From Streptomyces sp. 6-11-2 (GTDB lineage: Bacteria; Actinomycetota; Actinomycetes; Streptomycetales; Streptomycetaceae): 31,263 bases of DNA. Of this stretch, positions 7,121-15,391 are shown piece by piece; positions within the stretch are counted from its first letter, which is position 1; every line of letters begins with the position of its first letter. The position numbers and the translations under genes are program-made. Under the pieces are notes generated by a model. The model was not told where the DNA came from. It did no database searches and saw nothing but the letters and a program-made list of their open reading frames with translations. The stretch lies in NCBI RefSeq assembly GCF_006540305.1, contig NZ_BJOR01000003.1, positions 1 through 31,263 on the forward strand, written 5' to 3'.

Positions 7121-7167
7121 AGCGATGTACTGCCCGCCGCCGGCAGGCGGCGCGCAGCGACCCGCGG

Positions 7168-8211
7168 CTAGAAGGTGATCTTGACCTTGAGAGCCTCGCG
7201 CGCGTCCATTGCCTTGTAACCCTCCGGCACTCCCGCCAGCTCGACCGTCCTGTCGAACACCGGCGACGGGTCGATGACCCCGCCCAGCACGTCCGCCAAC
7301 AGCGCGGGAATGTAGTGGCGCGCCGGCGCCACCCCGCCCCGCACCGCGACATTGCGGTTGAACATCTGCCGGATGTCCACGCCCGCGCTGCCGCCGTGCG
7401 GCACGCCGACGTAGCCGACGGAGCCGCCGTCTCGGGTGATGGAGATCGCGGTGCGCATCGACTCCTCGGTGCCGACCGCCTCCAGGACCGCGTGCGCGCC
7501 CGAGCCGCCGGTCAGCTCCTTGACTGCCGCCACGGCCTCCGCACCGCGGGCCGGGACGACGTCGGTCGCGCCGAAGGTGCGCGCGATCGCGGTCCGCGAC
7601 TCGTGCCGCCCCAGCGCGATGATCCGCTCCGCGCCGAGCCGGCGCGCGGCCAGCACGCCGCACAGGCCGACCGCGCCGTCGCCGACTACGGCGACCGTCG
7701 CGCCCGGCCGGACGCCCGCGGACATGGCCGCATGGTGCCCGGTGGACATGACGTCGGACAGCGCCAGCACGGCCGTCAGCAGCCGCTCGTCCGAGCGGAC
7801 CTCCGCGGGCAGCTTGACCAGCGTGCCGTCGGCGAACGGAACCCGGACCGCCTCGCCCTGCCCGCCGTCCGAACCCGGCTCACCCCAGAACCCGCCGCGC
7901 GGGCAGGAGGTGTGCAGGCCCTCGGCGCAGAACTCGCACACGCCGTCCGACCACACGAACGGCGCAACCACCAGGTCGCCTGGCCGGAAGTCGCGCACCT
8001 CGGAGCCGACTTCCTCGACCACGCCCAGGAACTCGTGCCCGATCCGCTGACCCTTCTCCCGGGCGGCCACGCCGCGGTAGGCCCACAGGTCGCTGCCGCA
8101 CACGCAGGCGAGTACGGTCCGCACCACCGCGTCGGCGGGACGCCGCAGCGCGGCGTCGGGGACCTCCTCGACTCGGACGTCGTTCGGGCCGTGGATGACG
8201 GTGGCGCGCAT
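7168..8211 (-). CDS. Zinc-dependent alcohol dehydrogenase (MDR superfamily)
   Basis: The 347-residue protein is full length for the medium-chain dehydrogenase family. Catalytic zinc ligands are visible at C38 (CVCGSD) and H59-E60 (GHEFLG). The structural zinc loop has C92, C95 and C103 (VCEFCAEGLHTSC), but the first of the four usual cysteines is Asp89. The cofactor-binding motif GDGAVG is at 177-182 with LGRHESR after it; a basic residue there suggests NADP(H), though this is not certain. It would oxidise an alcohol or reduce an aldehyde; substrate unknown. The ATG at 8211 gives the family's usual MRATVIHGPNDVRVEEV start. It stands alone. The 240 bases upstream (8212-8452) contain no gene that I can see. 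Confidence 0.92.
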   Translation of the reverse strand: MRATVIHGPNDVRVEEVPDAALRRPADAVVRTVLACVCGSDLWAYRGVAAREKGQRIGHEFLGVVEEVGSEVRDFRPGDLVVAPFVWSDGVCEFCAEGLHTSCPRGGFWGEPGSDGGQGEAVRVPFADGTLVKLPAEVRSDERLLTAVLALSDVMSTGHHAAMSAGVRPGATVAVVGDGAVGLCGVLAARRLGAERIIALGRHESRTAIARTFGATDVVPARGAEAVAAVKELTGGSGAHAVLEAVGTEESMRTAISITRDGGSVGYVGVPHGGSAGVDIRQMFNRNVAVRGGVAPARHYIPALLADVLGGVIDPSPVFDRTVELAGVPEGYKAMDAREALKVKITF

Positions 8212-8452
8212 GCGTTCTCTGCTTTCGGTTCTCGCGAAGGGGCCGCCCCGTGAGCGGCCTCCGGATCAGGCGGCCTGGGATCAGGGACGGCCTCGAAGGT
8301 GAAGGCCAACCACACTAAGACGCCCGCCGGGGCCACGATATTCCGCGCCGCACCGGGCCGGTGCCGCCTGCGCAGGGTGCGTCACGCGCCTGCCTCGCCC
8401 TCACCGGACAGCTCACTTCGAACCCACTCGCGCCCGAGGCCGCAAGCTGAGT

Positions 8453-8995
8453 TCAGCCAGTGGAGTAGGTATTGATCCACGTGAGGCCGCCGAGGTCGAG
8501 TCGGTGGCGGGCGCGGGCGCGGGTGACGGCGACGTAGGCGAGGCGGGCGTCGGTGTCGTTGACGGGTTCCGGGATGGGGCGTCCTTGGGTCGCGCTGGTC
8601 GGTGTCCTTTGGTGGAGGGAAGTCGTCGCCGATTTGGACGGTGGGCCATTCGCGGCCTTTGGCGGTGTGGGCGGTGGTGACGGTGACGTCGGCGTGATCC
8701 TCGCTGGTGAGTTGGTTGACGGCGGTGAGGCTGGCGTCGGGGGGTGCCGGGCCACCATGGCCGGCCGGGGCCGCAGCCGGCGGGGGTCGGCACGCGCAGC
8801 AGCTTCGCGAGCCGTGGCACCTTGGTGAAGCGGCGGGTGTGGTAAGCGGAGGCGATCGCGCCGCCGCGCGAGCGGCCGTGTTCGCGTGCGAGGGGGAGGC
8901 GGATGGGGCAGCCGGTTGGCTTCCTGGGCGATCAGGGGGCCGAAGTGGAAGGAACGGGTCAGGCGTGCTGTTCGACGTCGTCGATGTCCGACCGG
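8453..8995 (-). pseudogene. UvrD/Rep-type helicase, C-terminal part, multiply frameshifted
   Basis: On the minus strand the C-terminal half of a superfamily 1 helicase can be followed through several frames: DIDDVEQHA, then LTRSFHFGPLIAQEANRLP (motif IV region), then AYHTRRFTKVPRLAKLLR, then VTVTTAHTAKGREWPTVQIG (motif V), then DTDARLAYVAVTRARARHRL (motif VI) and a stop at 8453. At least three frame changes are needed and the ATP-binding half is absent. It is a clear remnant, not a working helicase. The interval 8996-9263 upstream shows no gene. Confidence 0.75.
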
Positions 8996-9263
8996 TTCGG
9001 CAGGGGAGGGCTGCTGAGGGTCCGTCATGGGCCCGGGAAGGGGACCTGTCCTGCTTCTGAGTGAGAACGGGGTCTGAGGATCGATCGGGGATCGGCGGGG
9101 TCCAGCGATCGGTTGTTGATCTTCCTCGCGCAAAGGTCCGTTTGCGAGGGTAGCCGCGTACACCTCTGGTCCCTGCTCTCGCTCGGGGGAGATCGTCATG
9201 GGGCGGTCGATGGAGCCGTAGGGCGTCGCCAGAATCTACATTGCGATGATAAAAATCGGTCTT

Positions 9264-9279
9264 CCCCGGCCCGCCGGGG
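9264..9279 (-). terminator. Hairpin followed by a T-run on the minus strand
   Basis: CCCCGGC/GCCGGGG forms a 7-bp stem, and on the minus strand it is followed within a few bases by ATTTTTAT. This resembles a Rho-independent terminator for something transcribed leftward from 9280-9640. Confidence 0.4.
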
Positions 9280-10020
9280 GCCACCAGCGCCTCCCTTCAC
9301 CGAGCGTGCGGTGAGGACATGGCCGGCCGGGACTCGCTTCCCAGCGACTGGATCCACCTCAAATAGCTCATCTGCGCACTGGGCGCCGGACCTGAGGAAG
9401 TCGGCGCCTTCTCCCCGGCTCCGCCTCCATCTTCCGACCACGGTTCGGAAGGGGACGTACGGACTCGACCCAGGCTCCCTTGGCGGATCCGGTTCCTGTA
9501 CCCCGCGGCAGACCGCGACGACGACCGCCCGTGACCGGCATCGCCGGAGCTAACCCGCTGCCGCTCATTACGCGACAGATCACGCCCTGCCTGCCGCCGC
9601 ATCTCGGTCTGTTGCTCGGGGGACAACTCCACCGTCAGGATCTCCCTCCGCTATGAGGTTGTGCCGCACCTGCCAAGGACGTGTTTCGCGCGGAAGAGGG
9701 CTTCGCATGACTCCCTGGCCGGCTCGGAGCCTGACCTCTTCGACCGGCGGGCGCTACCGGAGGACCTGAGTCCGGGGTGGGGTCGGCAGGTCGTTCCGGC
9801 ATTCGGTCTCGAGCGGACCGTACAGGCCGCTTCTGAGTGCGAGGTGCGCCGTCGTCGCGCCGGCTCGGTCATTGCTCAACTGGTCCTTTTTTCCTGCGTG
9901 GTGACCGCCGGTCCATGCCGCCTGCCTGCCCGGTCGACACTGCTTGGGCGCCTTTGTGCCGACTCGTATCCGCCGTCCTCGGACACGGGTGATCGAACTC
10001 TGACTCCGCCAAGGCCGCAG
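9280..10020. other. 740-bp stretch with no identifiable gene
   Basis: No frame carries a recognisable domain. The only coding-like text is a minus-strand start near 9630 (GTG, then ELSPEQQTEMRRQAGRDLSR and NERQRV) which loses coding character after about 30 codons, so it may be the 5' end of a lost gene. The right part is AT-richer and probably belongs to the lyase promoter region. Confidence 0.4.
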
Positions 10021-10028
10021 CAAAGTAA

Positions 10029-10055
10029 CTAGACAACCTAGTACCTAGACAGCCT
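10029..10055. promoter_or_regulatory. Direct repeats CTAGACAACCT and CTAGACAGCCT before the lyase operon
   Basis: Two 11-base units differing at one base start 16 bases apart (10029 and 10045), about 120-150 bases upstream of the lyase start. A possible -35 (TTGACG at about 10138) and a GAGGTAAGG ribosome-binding site lie between. Spacing near one and a half helical turns would suit a dimeric regulator such as the GntR protein two genes downstream. Inference. Confidence 0.4.
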
Positions 10056-10176
10056 GGTTTCCTTAGTCGTAAGGTCACTCGCAGGTGGCCAAGATTCACC
10101 TGTTCCGACTTGAAACATCTGGGCGTCTTTGCTCCCTTGACGTTCTTTGTAGCCCGCCGATTGATCGAGGTAAGGC

Positions 10177-11457
10177 ATGACTGAGTCGAATGACACCGCC
10201 GTCCCCGCGCTGTGGGGTCCGATGACTGCGCTGGTACTGCAGAACTCGCCGGTCTCCGGCCCGCGGCTGCGGGACCTCCCTGCGTTCGTCCGCGCATTCG
10301 GCGAGGTCAAGTTGGCTGCGGTGCGCGCGAACAGTGACCTCGGCGTCCTGGACGAGGTGCGCGCGAGGGTCATCGCAGAGGCGGCGAGTGAAGTCGCGCG
10401 GGGTGGCCTGATAGATCAGTTCCCGGTGCGTCTCGTCGCCACTGGTGGCGGTACCGCGACCAACATGAACGTCAACGAAGTGCTGGCGTCGCGGGCGACC
10501 CAACTCCTTGCGGGCGATGCGGATCTCACGATCCACCCCAACGATCATGTGAACCGGTCTCAGTCCTCGAACGACACCTACCCGACCGCGACGAAGGTGC
10601 TCCTGGTGCGCCAGGCGTACGCGGTCGCGGCGGCCCTGCGGGAGCTTGCGCGCAGCTTCATCCGGCAGGCCGAGCAGAACGCCGGAGTGGATCGGATGGG
10701 GCGCACCTCCTGGCAGGACGCCGTCGTCGTCCCGGTGTCGGCGACGCACCAGGCGCACGCAGCGGCGGTTGAGCGGTTCGCCGACCAGTTCGAGGCTGCC
10801 GCGCAGATGCTGCTGGCGGTTCCGCTCGGCGGGACCGTGCTCGGGACCGGCGTGGGAGCGCCGGAGGGATTCAAGGCTTCAGCAGTAGAGCACCTGGCCG
10901 ACATCACGGGTCTGCCGCTGCGGCCGAGCGCAAACCCCATCGATGCGTTCGTGCACGCCGACGGCTACGCCGCGCTGGCCGACACCGCAGCCCGGTGTGC
11001 CAGCATTCTGTTCAAGCAGTGCCACGACCTGCGCATCCTCAGCTCGGGCCCGAACGGCGGACTGTCGGAGCTGTCGCTTCCCAAGCTCCAGCCCGGATCG
11101 TCGATCATGCCGGGCAAGGTCAACCCGGCCGTACCCACCATGGTCATCCAGGCGACCTTCGCGATCCGAGCGGCCGCCACGGGTGTGGGCATGGCCGTCG
11201 CTTCCGGCGACCCCGACACCTTCGGGCACGGACCCGCTGTCGTCGCTGGTCTCTCCCCGGCGCTTACCGAGCTGGCCTCCGTGGTGTCCGTGCTCACCGA
11301 CAAGTGCATCGACGGCCTGCGCTGGAACAAGGAGCGGCTCGCCGCACTCGCTGCAAGTCCCTTCGATGCCGCGATCGCGCGGGCGGAGAAGGACGGATAT
11401 GACGCAGTCGCCGGGCGCTCGGCCCGCACCTACCTGTCGGCACAAGAGGAAAAGTAA
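10177..11457 (+). CDS. Fumarase/aspartase-superfamily lyase, divergent
   Basis: The 426-residue protein has the superfamily hallmarks: GGGTATNMNVNEVLASRA at about 90-107 (TSxN-like loop), HPNDHVNRSQSSNDTYPT at 120-137, and the catalytic-serine loop GSSIMPGKVNP at 307-317. The closest pattern is aspartate ammonia-lyase, which splits ammonia from aspartate to give fumarate. Two features argue for a different substrate. The usual GRTHxQDA motif reads GRTSWQDA, so the conserved His is Ser178. The C-terminal domain is short: the protein ends about 40 residues early, without the NPxIGY segment. Enzymes of this superfamily share an anti-elimination that releases fumarate from succinyl compounds. It is followed by a coupled 55-codon gene, a GntR regulator and an ABC importer, pointing to catabolism of an imported compound. 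Confidence 0.88.
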   Translation: MTESNDTAVPALWGPMTALVLQNSPVSGPRLRDLPAFVRAFGEVKLAAVRANSDLGVLDEVRARVIAEAASEVARGGLIDQFPVRLVATGGGTATNMNVNEVLASRATQLLAGDADLTIHPNDHVNRSQSSNDTYPTATKVLLVRQAYAVAAALRELARSFIRQAEQNAGVDRMGRTSWQDAVVVPVSATHQAHAAAVERFADQFEAAAQMLLAVPLGGTVLGTGVGAPEGFKASAVEHLADITGLPLRPSANPIDAFVHADGYAALADTAARCASILFKQCHDLRILSSGPNGGLSELSLPKLQPGSSIMPGKVNPAVPTMVIQATFAIRAAATGVGMAVASGDPDTFGHGPAVVAGLSPALTELASVVSVLTDKCIDGLRWNKERLAALAASPFDAAIARAEKDGYDAVAGRSARTYLSAQEEK

Positions 11458-11624
11458 TGAACACGTACACCAGCACCAGAGCCGACACCGCGCGATGCGG
11501 GGCAGTGCTGGCTGACCGGCCGACCGAAAACAGGCGGTACGCCGAGGCTGTCGGTCGGGCGCCAGATCAAAGCAGTCGAGTCCGGCATGAGGTGCTGCAG
11601 CGGGGCTTTAGGATGGGGCACTGA
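11457..11624 (+). CDS. 55-residue protein coupled at both ends (TAATG and TGATG)
   Basis: The ATG at 11457 shares its A with the TAA of the lyase gene, and the TGA at 11622-11624 shares its A with the ATG of the GntR gene. AGAGGA seven to eight bases upstream is a fair ribosome-binding site. This precise tandem coupling makes a real gene likely although the product is short. It is basic and polar, with one Cys, no membrane segment and no motif I know: it starts MNTYTSTRADTARCGAV and ends VRHEVLQRGFRMGH. An alternative is that it serves only to carry ribosomes from the lyase to the regulator gene. Confidence 0.5.
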   Translation: MNTYTSTRADTARCGAVLADRPTENRRYAEAVGRAPDQSSRVRHEVLQRGFRMGH

Positions 11625-12277
11625 TGCGACCGGCAACGAAACTGCAGCGGACGAGCCTGGTGGACCAGGCCGTTGAACAACTGCGCACCGAAATCATCGA
11701 CGGTTCGCTGGCCCCCGGCACGCCACTGCCCGAAGCGCAGGTCAGTGAGTGGCTGGGCATCGCCAGGCCGACGGTCCGTGAGGTGCTGCTGCGACTGCAC
11801 AACGACGGCCTCGTCCAGAAGCAGGGCCGCGGAGTGGCACTCGCGGTCACCCGCATCACCCGTGACCAGATGGTCGACATCTACATCGCGCGGTTCCATC
11901 TCGAGGCGGCCGGCGCCCGGTCGTTTGCGACCGCCGCCCCGTCCGCCCGCGAGGAACTGGACCAAAGCCTTGTGGCGCTCGACGCAGCGATCGCATCGGC
12001 CGACCGGCTCAACCAACTCCGCCTCGAAGCTCGCTGCCACACCGCAGTTGTCGGCCTGACCGGCTCGCAACGCTTGGTCACTGCCCACACGCAGCTGATG
12101 GTGGAGGCTCGTTTGGCCGCCATCACGGCGGGCGATGTCGATCACGAGATCGTCATGGCCAATCATCACAAGTTCGTCGACTTGCTTCGGGCAGGGCAGG
12201 CAGAAGCCGCCTGCCAGCAACTCGGGGAACGCATGAACGCTGCCCGCGGCCGGCTCCTGAAGAACCTTCCTGAATGA
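11624..12277 (+). CDS. GntR-family regulator, FadR/FCD subgroup
   Basis: The 217-residue protein has an N-terminal winged helix (about 10-75: LRTEIIDGSLAPGTPLPEAQ, ARPTVREVLLRLHNDGLV, QKQGRGVALAV) and an all-helical FCD ligand domain (about 85-210). In FCD proteins a metal, often zinc, is held by an Asp and three His; here candidates are the Asp/Arg of the first helix (MVDIYIARFHLE), H136-like CHTAVVGLTGS and NHHKFVDLL. FCD regulators respond to organic acids and related metabolites, which suits a lyase operon. It is translationally coupled to the preceding small gene and separated from the transporter by a terminator and two palindromes, so it probably controls both units. Confidence 0.92.
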   Translation: MRPATKLQRTSLVDQAVEQLRTEIIDGSLAPGTPLPEAQVSEWLGIARPTVREVLLRLHNDGLVQKQGRGVALAVTRITRDQMVDIYIARFHLEAAGARSFATAAPSAREELDQSLVALDAAIASADRLNQLRLEARCHTAVVGLTGSQRLVTAHTQLMVEARLAAITAGDVDHEIVMANHHKFVDLLRAGQAEAACQQLGERMNAARGRLLKNLPE

Positions 12278-12375
12278 TCAACCGGCTCGCCATCGTTTCG
12301 CGGCCCACGCGTTGACCCTCTTGAACGCGCAGCACCACCGTCACCCACACGGCTGGTAGCGCGCCTCAACAATCG

Positions 12376-12415
12376 GCTCCCCGGCTCCGCCTTTCCCCGG
12401 CCGGGGCTGGGGAGC
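12376..12415 (+). terminator. GC-rich stem-loop after the GntR gene
   Basis: GCTCCCC and GGGGAGC close an outer stem around an inner palindrome CCCCGGCCGGGG. It lies about 100 bases after the GntR stop and separates the lyase unit from the transporter unit. Confidence 0.5.
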
Positions 12416-12476
12416 TCTCCTCGCAATCCGTTGACTCTGGCCAGTCTGCCGACGACGGTTGCCGTCACTGCCTCAC

Positions 12477-12510
12477 ATCTCCGTTACACAACCTCTCGGA
12501 TAACGGAGAT
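12477..12510. promoter_or_regulatory. Perfect 10-bp inverted repeat before the transporter operon
   Basis: ATCTCCGTTA (12477-12486) and TAACGGAGAT (12501-12510) are exact inverted copies with 14 bases between. The area is clearly AT-richer than coding DNA. It is a likely operator of the transporter promoter. Confidence 0.5.
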
Positions 12511-12528
12511 AAAGGTTCTCTCATTCTC

Positions 12529-12558
12529 CCAGGAACGGGATGAGTATCCCATTCCTGG
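12529..12558. promoter_or_regulatory. 13-bp inverted repeat in the transporter leader
   Basis: CCAGGAACGGGAT and ATCCCATTCCTGG flank GAGT with a single mismatch that is still a G-U pair in RNA. It lies about 73 bases before the transporter start. In RNA it would be a very stable hairpin, without a U-run, so it may be an operator or a leader element rather than a terminator. Confidence 0.5.
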
Positions 12559-12630
12559 TGTTCAGCGATCAATCAAGCACAAACGGCATCGATGTATCCA
12601 CACTAATTCCCAATTGGAGGTGCGGCCGAC

Positions 12631-13683
12631 ATGAAGAAGTTCATCAGCGTGGCGCTCGTGCTCGGGCTCTCAGCGTCACTGGCCGCCTGCACGTCTACCG
12701 GCTCGGACGCCGGCGCCGGTGGAAAGGACGTAGTTGTCGTCCAAGGCTTCGGCGCCGAGTACGCAACCCTCTTCACAGAAAACATCGCGAAGCCCTTCAC
12801 GAAGAAGACCGGCATCCAGGTCAAGTACAGAGCCGGGGGAGCCGGAGCGGAGACCTACGCCGCCATCCGGGCCGCGAACGGCGAACCAGGCTTCGACCTC
12901 GCCGTGATGACCTACTTCGAGCTCGACCAGGGCCACCAGGACCACCTGCTTGCCCCGGTGACCCAGAAGCAGGTGCCGAACATGGCACATGTGCCCCAGA
13001 AGCTGCAGGAACACACCTACGGTGTCGGTGCCATCCAGGACGTCCAGCAGGTCTCCCTGATGTACAACCGCGACGACTTCCCGAAGCCGCCCACCAGTTG
13101 GGACGTGATGTGGGGCACCAAGTACGGCAAGGGCGCGCTGGTCTTCAACCCGAACAACATCCTCGGGGTCTACGCCCTGCTCAACCTCGCCGACATAAGC
13201 GGCGGGGGAATCACCAACATGGGCCCCGGCTTCAAGCGGACCGAGGAGATGGCCAAGCACGCCCTCGCCACCCCCACGACCTCGGCCGAGGCAGTGCCGT
13301 TCATGGCGAAGCAGACCGCCACGGCCTTCCCGTACTTCGACGGCCGCGCCGCGATCTACGCCAAGACCAACAACTACGACTTCACCGTTCCCCGTGAAGG
13401 CACATACGCGCACCTGGGCGGTCTCGGTATCCCGGACGGTGCCCAACACAAGGACAACGCCTACAAGCTCATCGACTACTGGCTTTCCAAAGAGGTCCAG
13501 GAGCGCTGGGCGCGTGCCTACAACGTCGGGCCCGCCATCAGCGGCCTGACCTTCCCCGCGGACTTCGCGGCCAAGCACATCACGACGCCGGAGAAGCTTG
13601 CCAAGGTCAAGATCGCTGACGCGGCGACGGTCAACAAGCACCGCACCCAGTGGCAGCAGAAGTGGCAGGAGGCCGTGCGATGA
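12631..13683 (+). CDS. ABC importer substrate-binding lipoprotein (PotD-like)
   Basis: GGAGG nine bases before ATG 12631 supports the start. The 350-residue product has a lipoprotein signal with lipobox LAAC (Cys20) and a Ser/Thr/Gly linker. It has the periplasmic-binding fold of the spermidine/putrescine and iron-type family (VVVVQGFGAEYATLFTENI, GIQVKYRAGGAGAETYAAIR, YGVGAIQDVQQVSLMYNRD, PPTSWDVMWG, DNAYKLIDYWLSKEVQERWA). It would sit on the outer membrane face and deliver the ligand to the two permeases. The stop overlaps the first permease start (ATGA). The ligand cannot be read from sequence; PotD relatives bind polyamines, opines, amino-polycarboxylates and others. Confidence 0.92.
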   Translation: MKKFISVALVLGLSASLAACTSTGSDAGAGGKDVVVVQGFGAEYATLFTENIAKPFTKKTGIQVKYRAGGAGAETYAAIRAANGEPGFDLAVMTYFELDQGHQDHLLAPVTQKQVPNMAHVPQKLQEHTYGVGAIQDVQQVSLMYNRDDFPKPPTSWDVMWGTKYGKGALVFNPNNILGVYALLNLADISGGGITNMGPGFKRTEEMAKHALATPTTSAEAVPFMAKQTATAFPYFDGRAAIYAKTNNYDFTVPREGTYAHLGGLGIPDGAQHKDNAYKLIDYWLSKEVQERWARAYNVGPAISGLTFPADFAAKHITTPEKLAKVKIADAATVNKHRTQWQQKWQEAVR

Positions 13684-14576
13684 CCACCTCCCTGACGGCC
13701 ACGCCTCCGCGCCCACCAGTGCCGGCGCCGGCACGGAAGCGTTCCAGGCTGCCGTTGCTCACGTTGCCCGCGACGGTCTGGGTACTGGCGGTGTTCGCCG
13801 TCCCCACCATGATCCTCCTCGCCAGCAGCGTGCTGACCTACGACGGCGCCAAGGTCACCACTCATCTCACCCTCGAGCACTACACCGATCTGTTCGGCGA
13901 CAGCTACTTCCGGTCGGTGCTCTGGGACACCATCTGGACCTCCGTCGTGGTGGGCCTGGCCTGTACGGCCATGGGGCTCCTCGTCGCCCACTTCCTCGTC
14001 CGGTCCCGCTCGCGGCTGCGCACGCTCGTCCTGCTCATCGTGGTATCGCCGCTGGTATCCAGCGTCGTCGTCCGTACCTACGGCTGGCTGGTGCTGCTCC
14101 AGGACGACGGGCTGCTCAACAAGATTCTCCTCTGGGCAGGAGTGACCGACGCACCCGTCGCGTTCATCGGGACCTGGTTCGCTGTGATCGTCGGCCTCGT
14201 GCACGTGCTCCTGCCGTTCGCGGTGTTCACCGCGATGTCCAGCGTGCAGGGCGTCGATCCCGCACTGGAACGCGCATCCCGCGACCTCGGTGCGGGGCCG
14301 GTCCGCACCTTCTTCCGGATCACGCTGCCACTGATCCGGCCCGGCTTGATCTCCGGTTTCATGCTTACCTTCGCGATCAGCCTCGGCGCGTTCGCCACGG
14401 CCGCCGTACTCGGCGGCGGGCGGGTCCAGACCCTCGCCACCCTGGTCCGCTACCGCGTGGTCGTCAGCCTCGAATGGGGCCAGGCCGCGGCAGTCGCAGT
14501 GGTCATCCTCGTGGTGAGCGCCATCACGGTGTCCGCACTGCTGTGGGCCGGCAACCAGTCACGAAAGGGGATCTGA
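13680..14576 (+). CDS. ABC importer permease 1 (PotB-like)
   Basis: The ATG at 13680 overlaps the binding-protein stop by four bases. The 298-residue protein has about six membrane segments after a Pro-rich cytoplasmic start, and the permease EAA-loop signature LERASRDLGAGPVRTFFRIT (continuing LPLIRPG), which contacts the ATPase. The first extracytoplasmic loop (TYDGAKVTTHLTLEHYTDLF) is of the usual PotB type. It pairs with the second permease to form the membrane channel. Confidence 0.92.
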   Translation: MTTSLTATPPRPPVPAPARKRSRLPLLTLPATVWVLAVFAVPTMILLASSVLTYDGAKVTTHLTLEHYTDLFGDSYFRSVLWDTIWTSVVVGLACTAMGLLVAHFLVRSRSRLRTLVLLIVVSPLVSSVVVRTYGWLVLLQDDGLLNKILLWAGVTDAPVAFIGTWFAVIVGLVHVLLPFAVFTAMSSVQGVDPALERASRDLGAGPVRTFFRITLPLIRPGLISGFMLTFAISLGAFATAAVLGGGRVQTLATLVRYRVVVSLEWGQAAAVAVVILVVSAITVSALLWAGNQSRKGI

Positions 14577-14578
14577 CC

Positions 14579-15391
14579 ATGACCATGCGCTTTCGTCCAT
14601 GGATCCTGCTGCGCTCCGTACTGCTCGCACTGGTCATGCTCTTCATCGCCGTGCCGATGGTCGTCGTGGTATGGACCTCCATCCAGCCGGACACCTACCC
14701 GGCCTTCCCGCCGAGCGGACTCTCCCTGCGGTGGTGGGACTCCGCACTCACCCGCGAGTGGCTGCTGCCCATGGCCCTGTCTGCCCAAGTCGCCCTGGCA
14801 TCCGCACTGTGTGCCCTCGTCATGGGCACAGCCGCTGCGTACGCCCTGTCCCGCGGCCGGGGCCGTGGCCGCGGCGCGCTGGAGGGCTTCCTGGCCACCC
14901 CCCTGCTGCTACCGGAGATCGTGATCAGCCTCGGCGTCGTCCAGCTGATCTCGATGCTGAGCGCGCGCGGACTGATCGGCTCCCCCCTGCTGGTGGTGAC
15001 GCACACGGTGATCGGCATCCCGTTCGTCCTGCGCACCGTGGGCGTCAGCCTGCTCGGGGTCAACCCCCTGTGGGAACGAGCCGCCCGCGATCTCGGTGCC
15101 ACGCCCCTGCGGGCGTTCACCTCGGTCACCCTGCCGCTCATGCGATCAGGCATGTTCGCGGGAGCACTCTTCGCCTTCATCATGTCGTTCAACAACGTCG
15201 AACTCTCCCTGTTCCTCACCACACGCGACGCGAACACCCTGCCCATCCAGCTCCTGCAGTACATGGAGTACGAGTACTCGCCCACCCTGGCCTGCGTCGC
15301 GGTCACCAGCGTCCTCGGCATCTGCGCCATCGCAGGCATCGCATCCCGGTTCACCCACCTGACCGAGTTCATCCACGGAGGTACCAAGTGA
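14579..15391 (+). CDS. ABC importer permease 2 (PotC-like)
   Basis: It starts at ATG 14579, two bases after the previous stop, with AAAGGGG upstream. The 270-residue protein has six predicted membrane segments and the EAA loop WERAARDLGATPLRAFTSVT (continuing LPLMRSG). The segment FIMSFNNVELSLFLT is typical of PotC-type subunits. Arrangement directly after permease 1 and before the ATPase matches the standard operon. Confidence 0.92.
   Translation: MTMRFRPWILLRSVLLALVMLFIAVPMVVVVWTSIQPDTYPAFPPSGLSLRWWDSALTREWLLPMALSAQVALASALCALVMGTAAAYALSRGRGRGRGALEGFLATPLLLPEIVISLGVVQLISMLSARGLIGSPLLVVTHTVIGIPFVLRTVGVSLLGVNPLWERAARDLGATPLRAFTSVTLPLMRSGMFAGALFAFIMSFNNVELSLFLTTRDANTLPIQLLQYMEYEYSPTLACVAVTSVLGICAIAGIASRFTHLTEFIHGGTK

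Noticed and set aside
6417..7352. 311-codon minus-strand frame overlapping the alcohol dehydrogenase
   Set aside because: Arg/Ser/Pro-rich shadow frame of the dehydrogenase and of the two remnants; only short segments coincide with coding-like text.
9441..9632. Minus-strand frame starting with GTG and ELSPEQQTEMRRQAGRDLSR
   Set aside because: Only the first 30 or so codons look coding; the rest is Ser/Arg/Gly-rich and matches nothing. Mentioned under the gene-free stretch instead.
9661..10032. 123-codon plus-strand frame before the lyase
   Set aside because: No domain, no ribosome-binding site, biased composition without codon-position signal, and it runs into the operon promoter region.
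12676..13734. 352-codon minus-strand frame opposite the binding-protein gene
   Set aside because: Exact antisense of a clear PotD-like gene with lipobox and start site; the antisense text has no family and is a GC-driven artefact.
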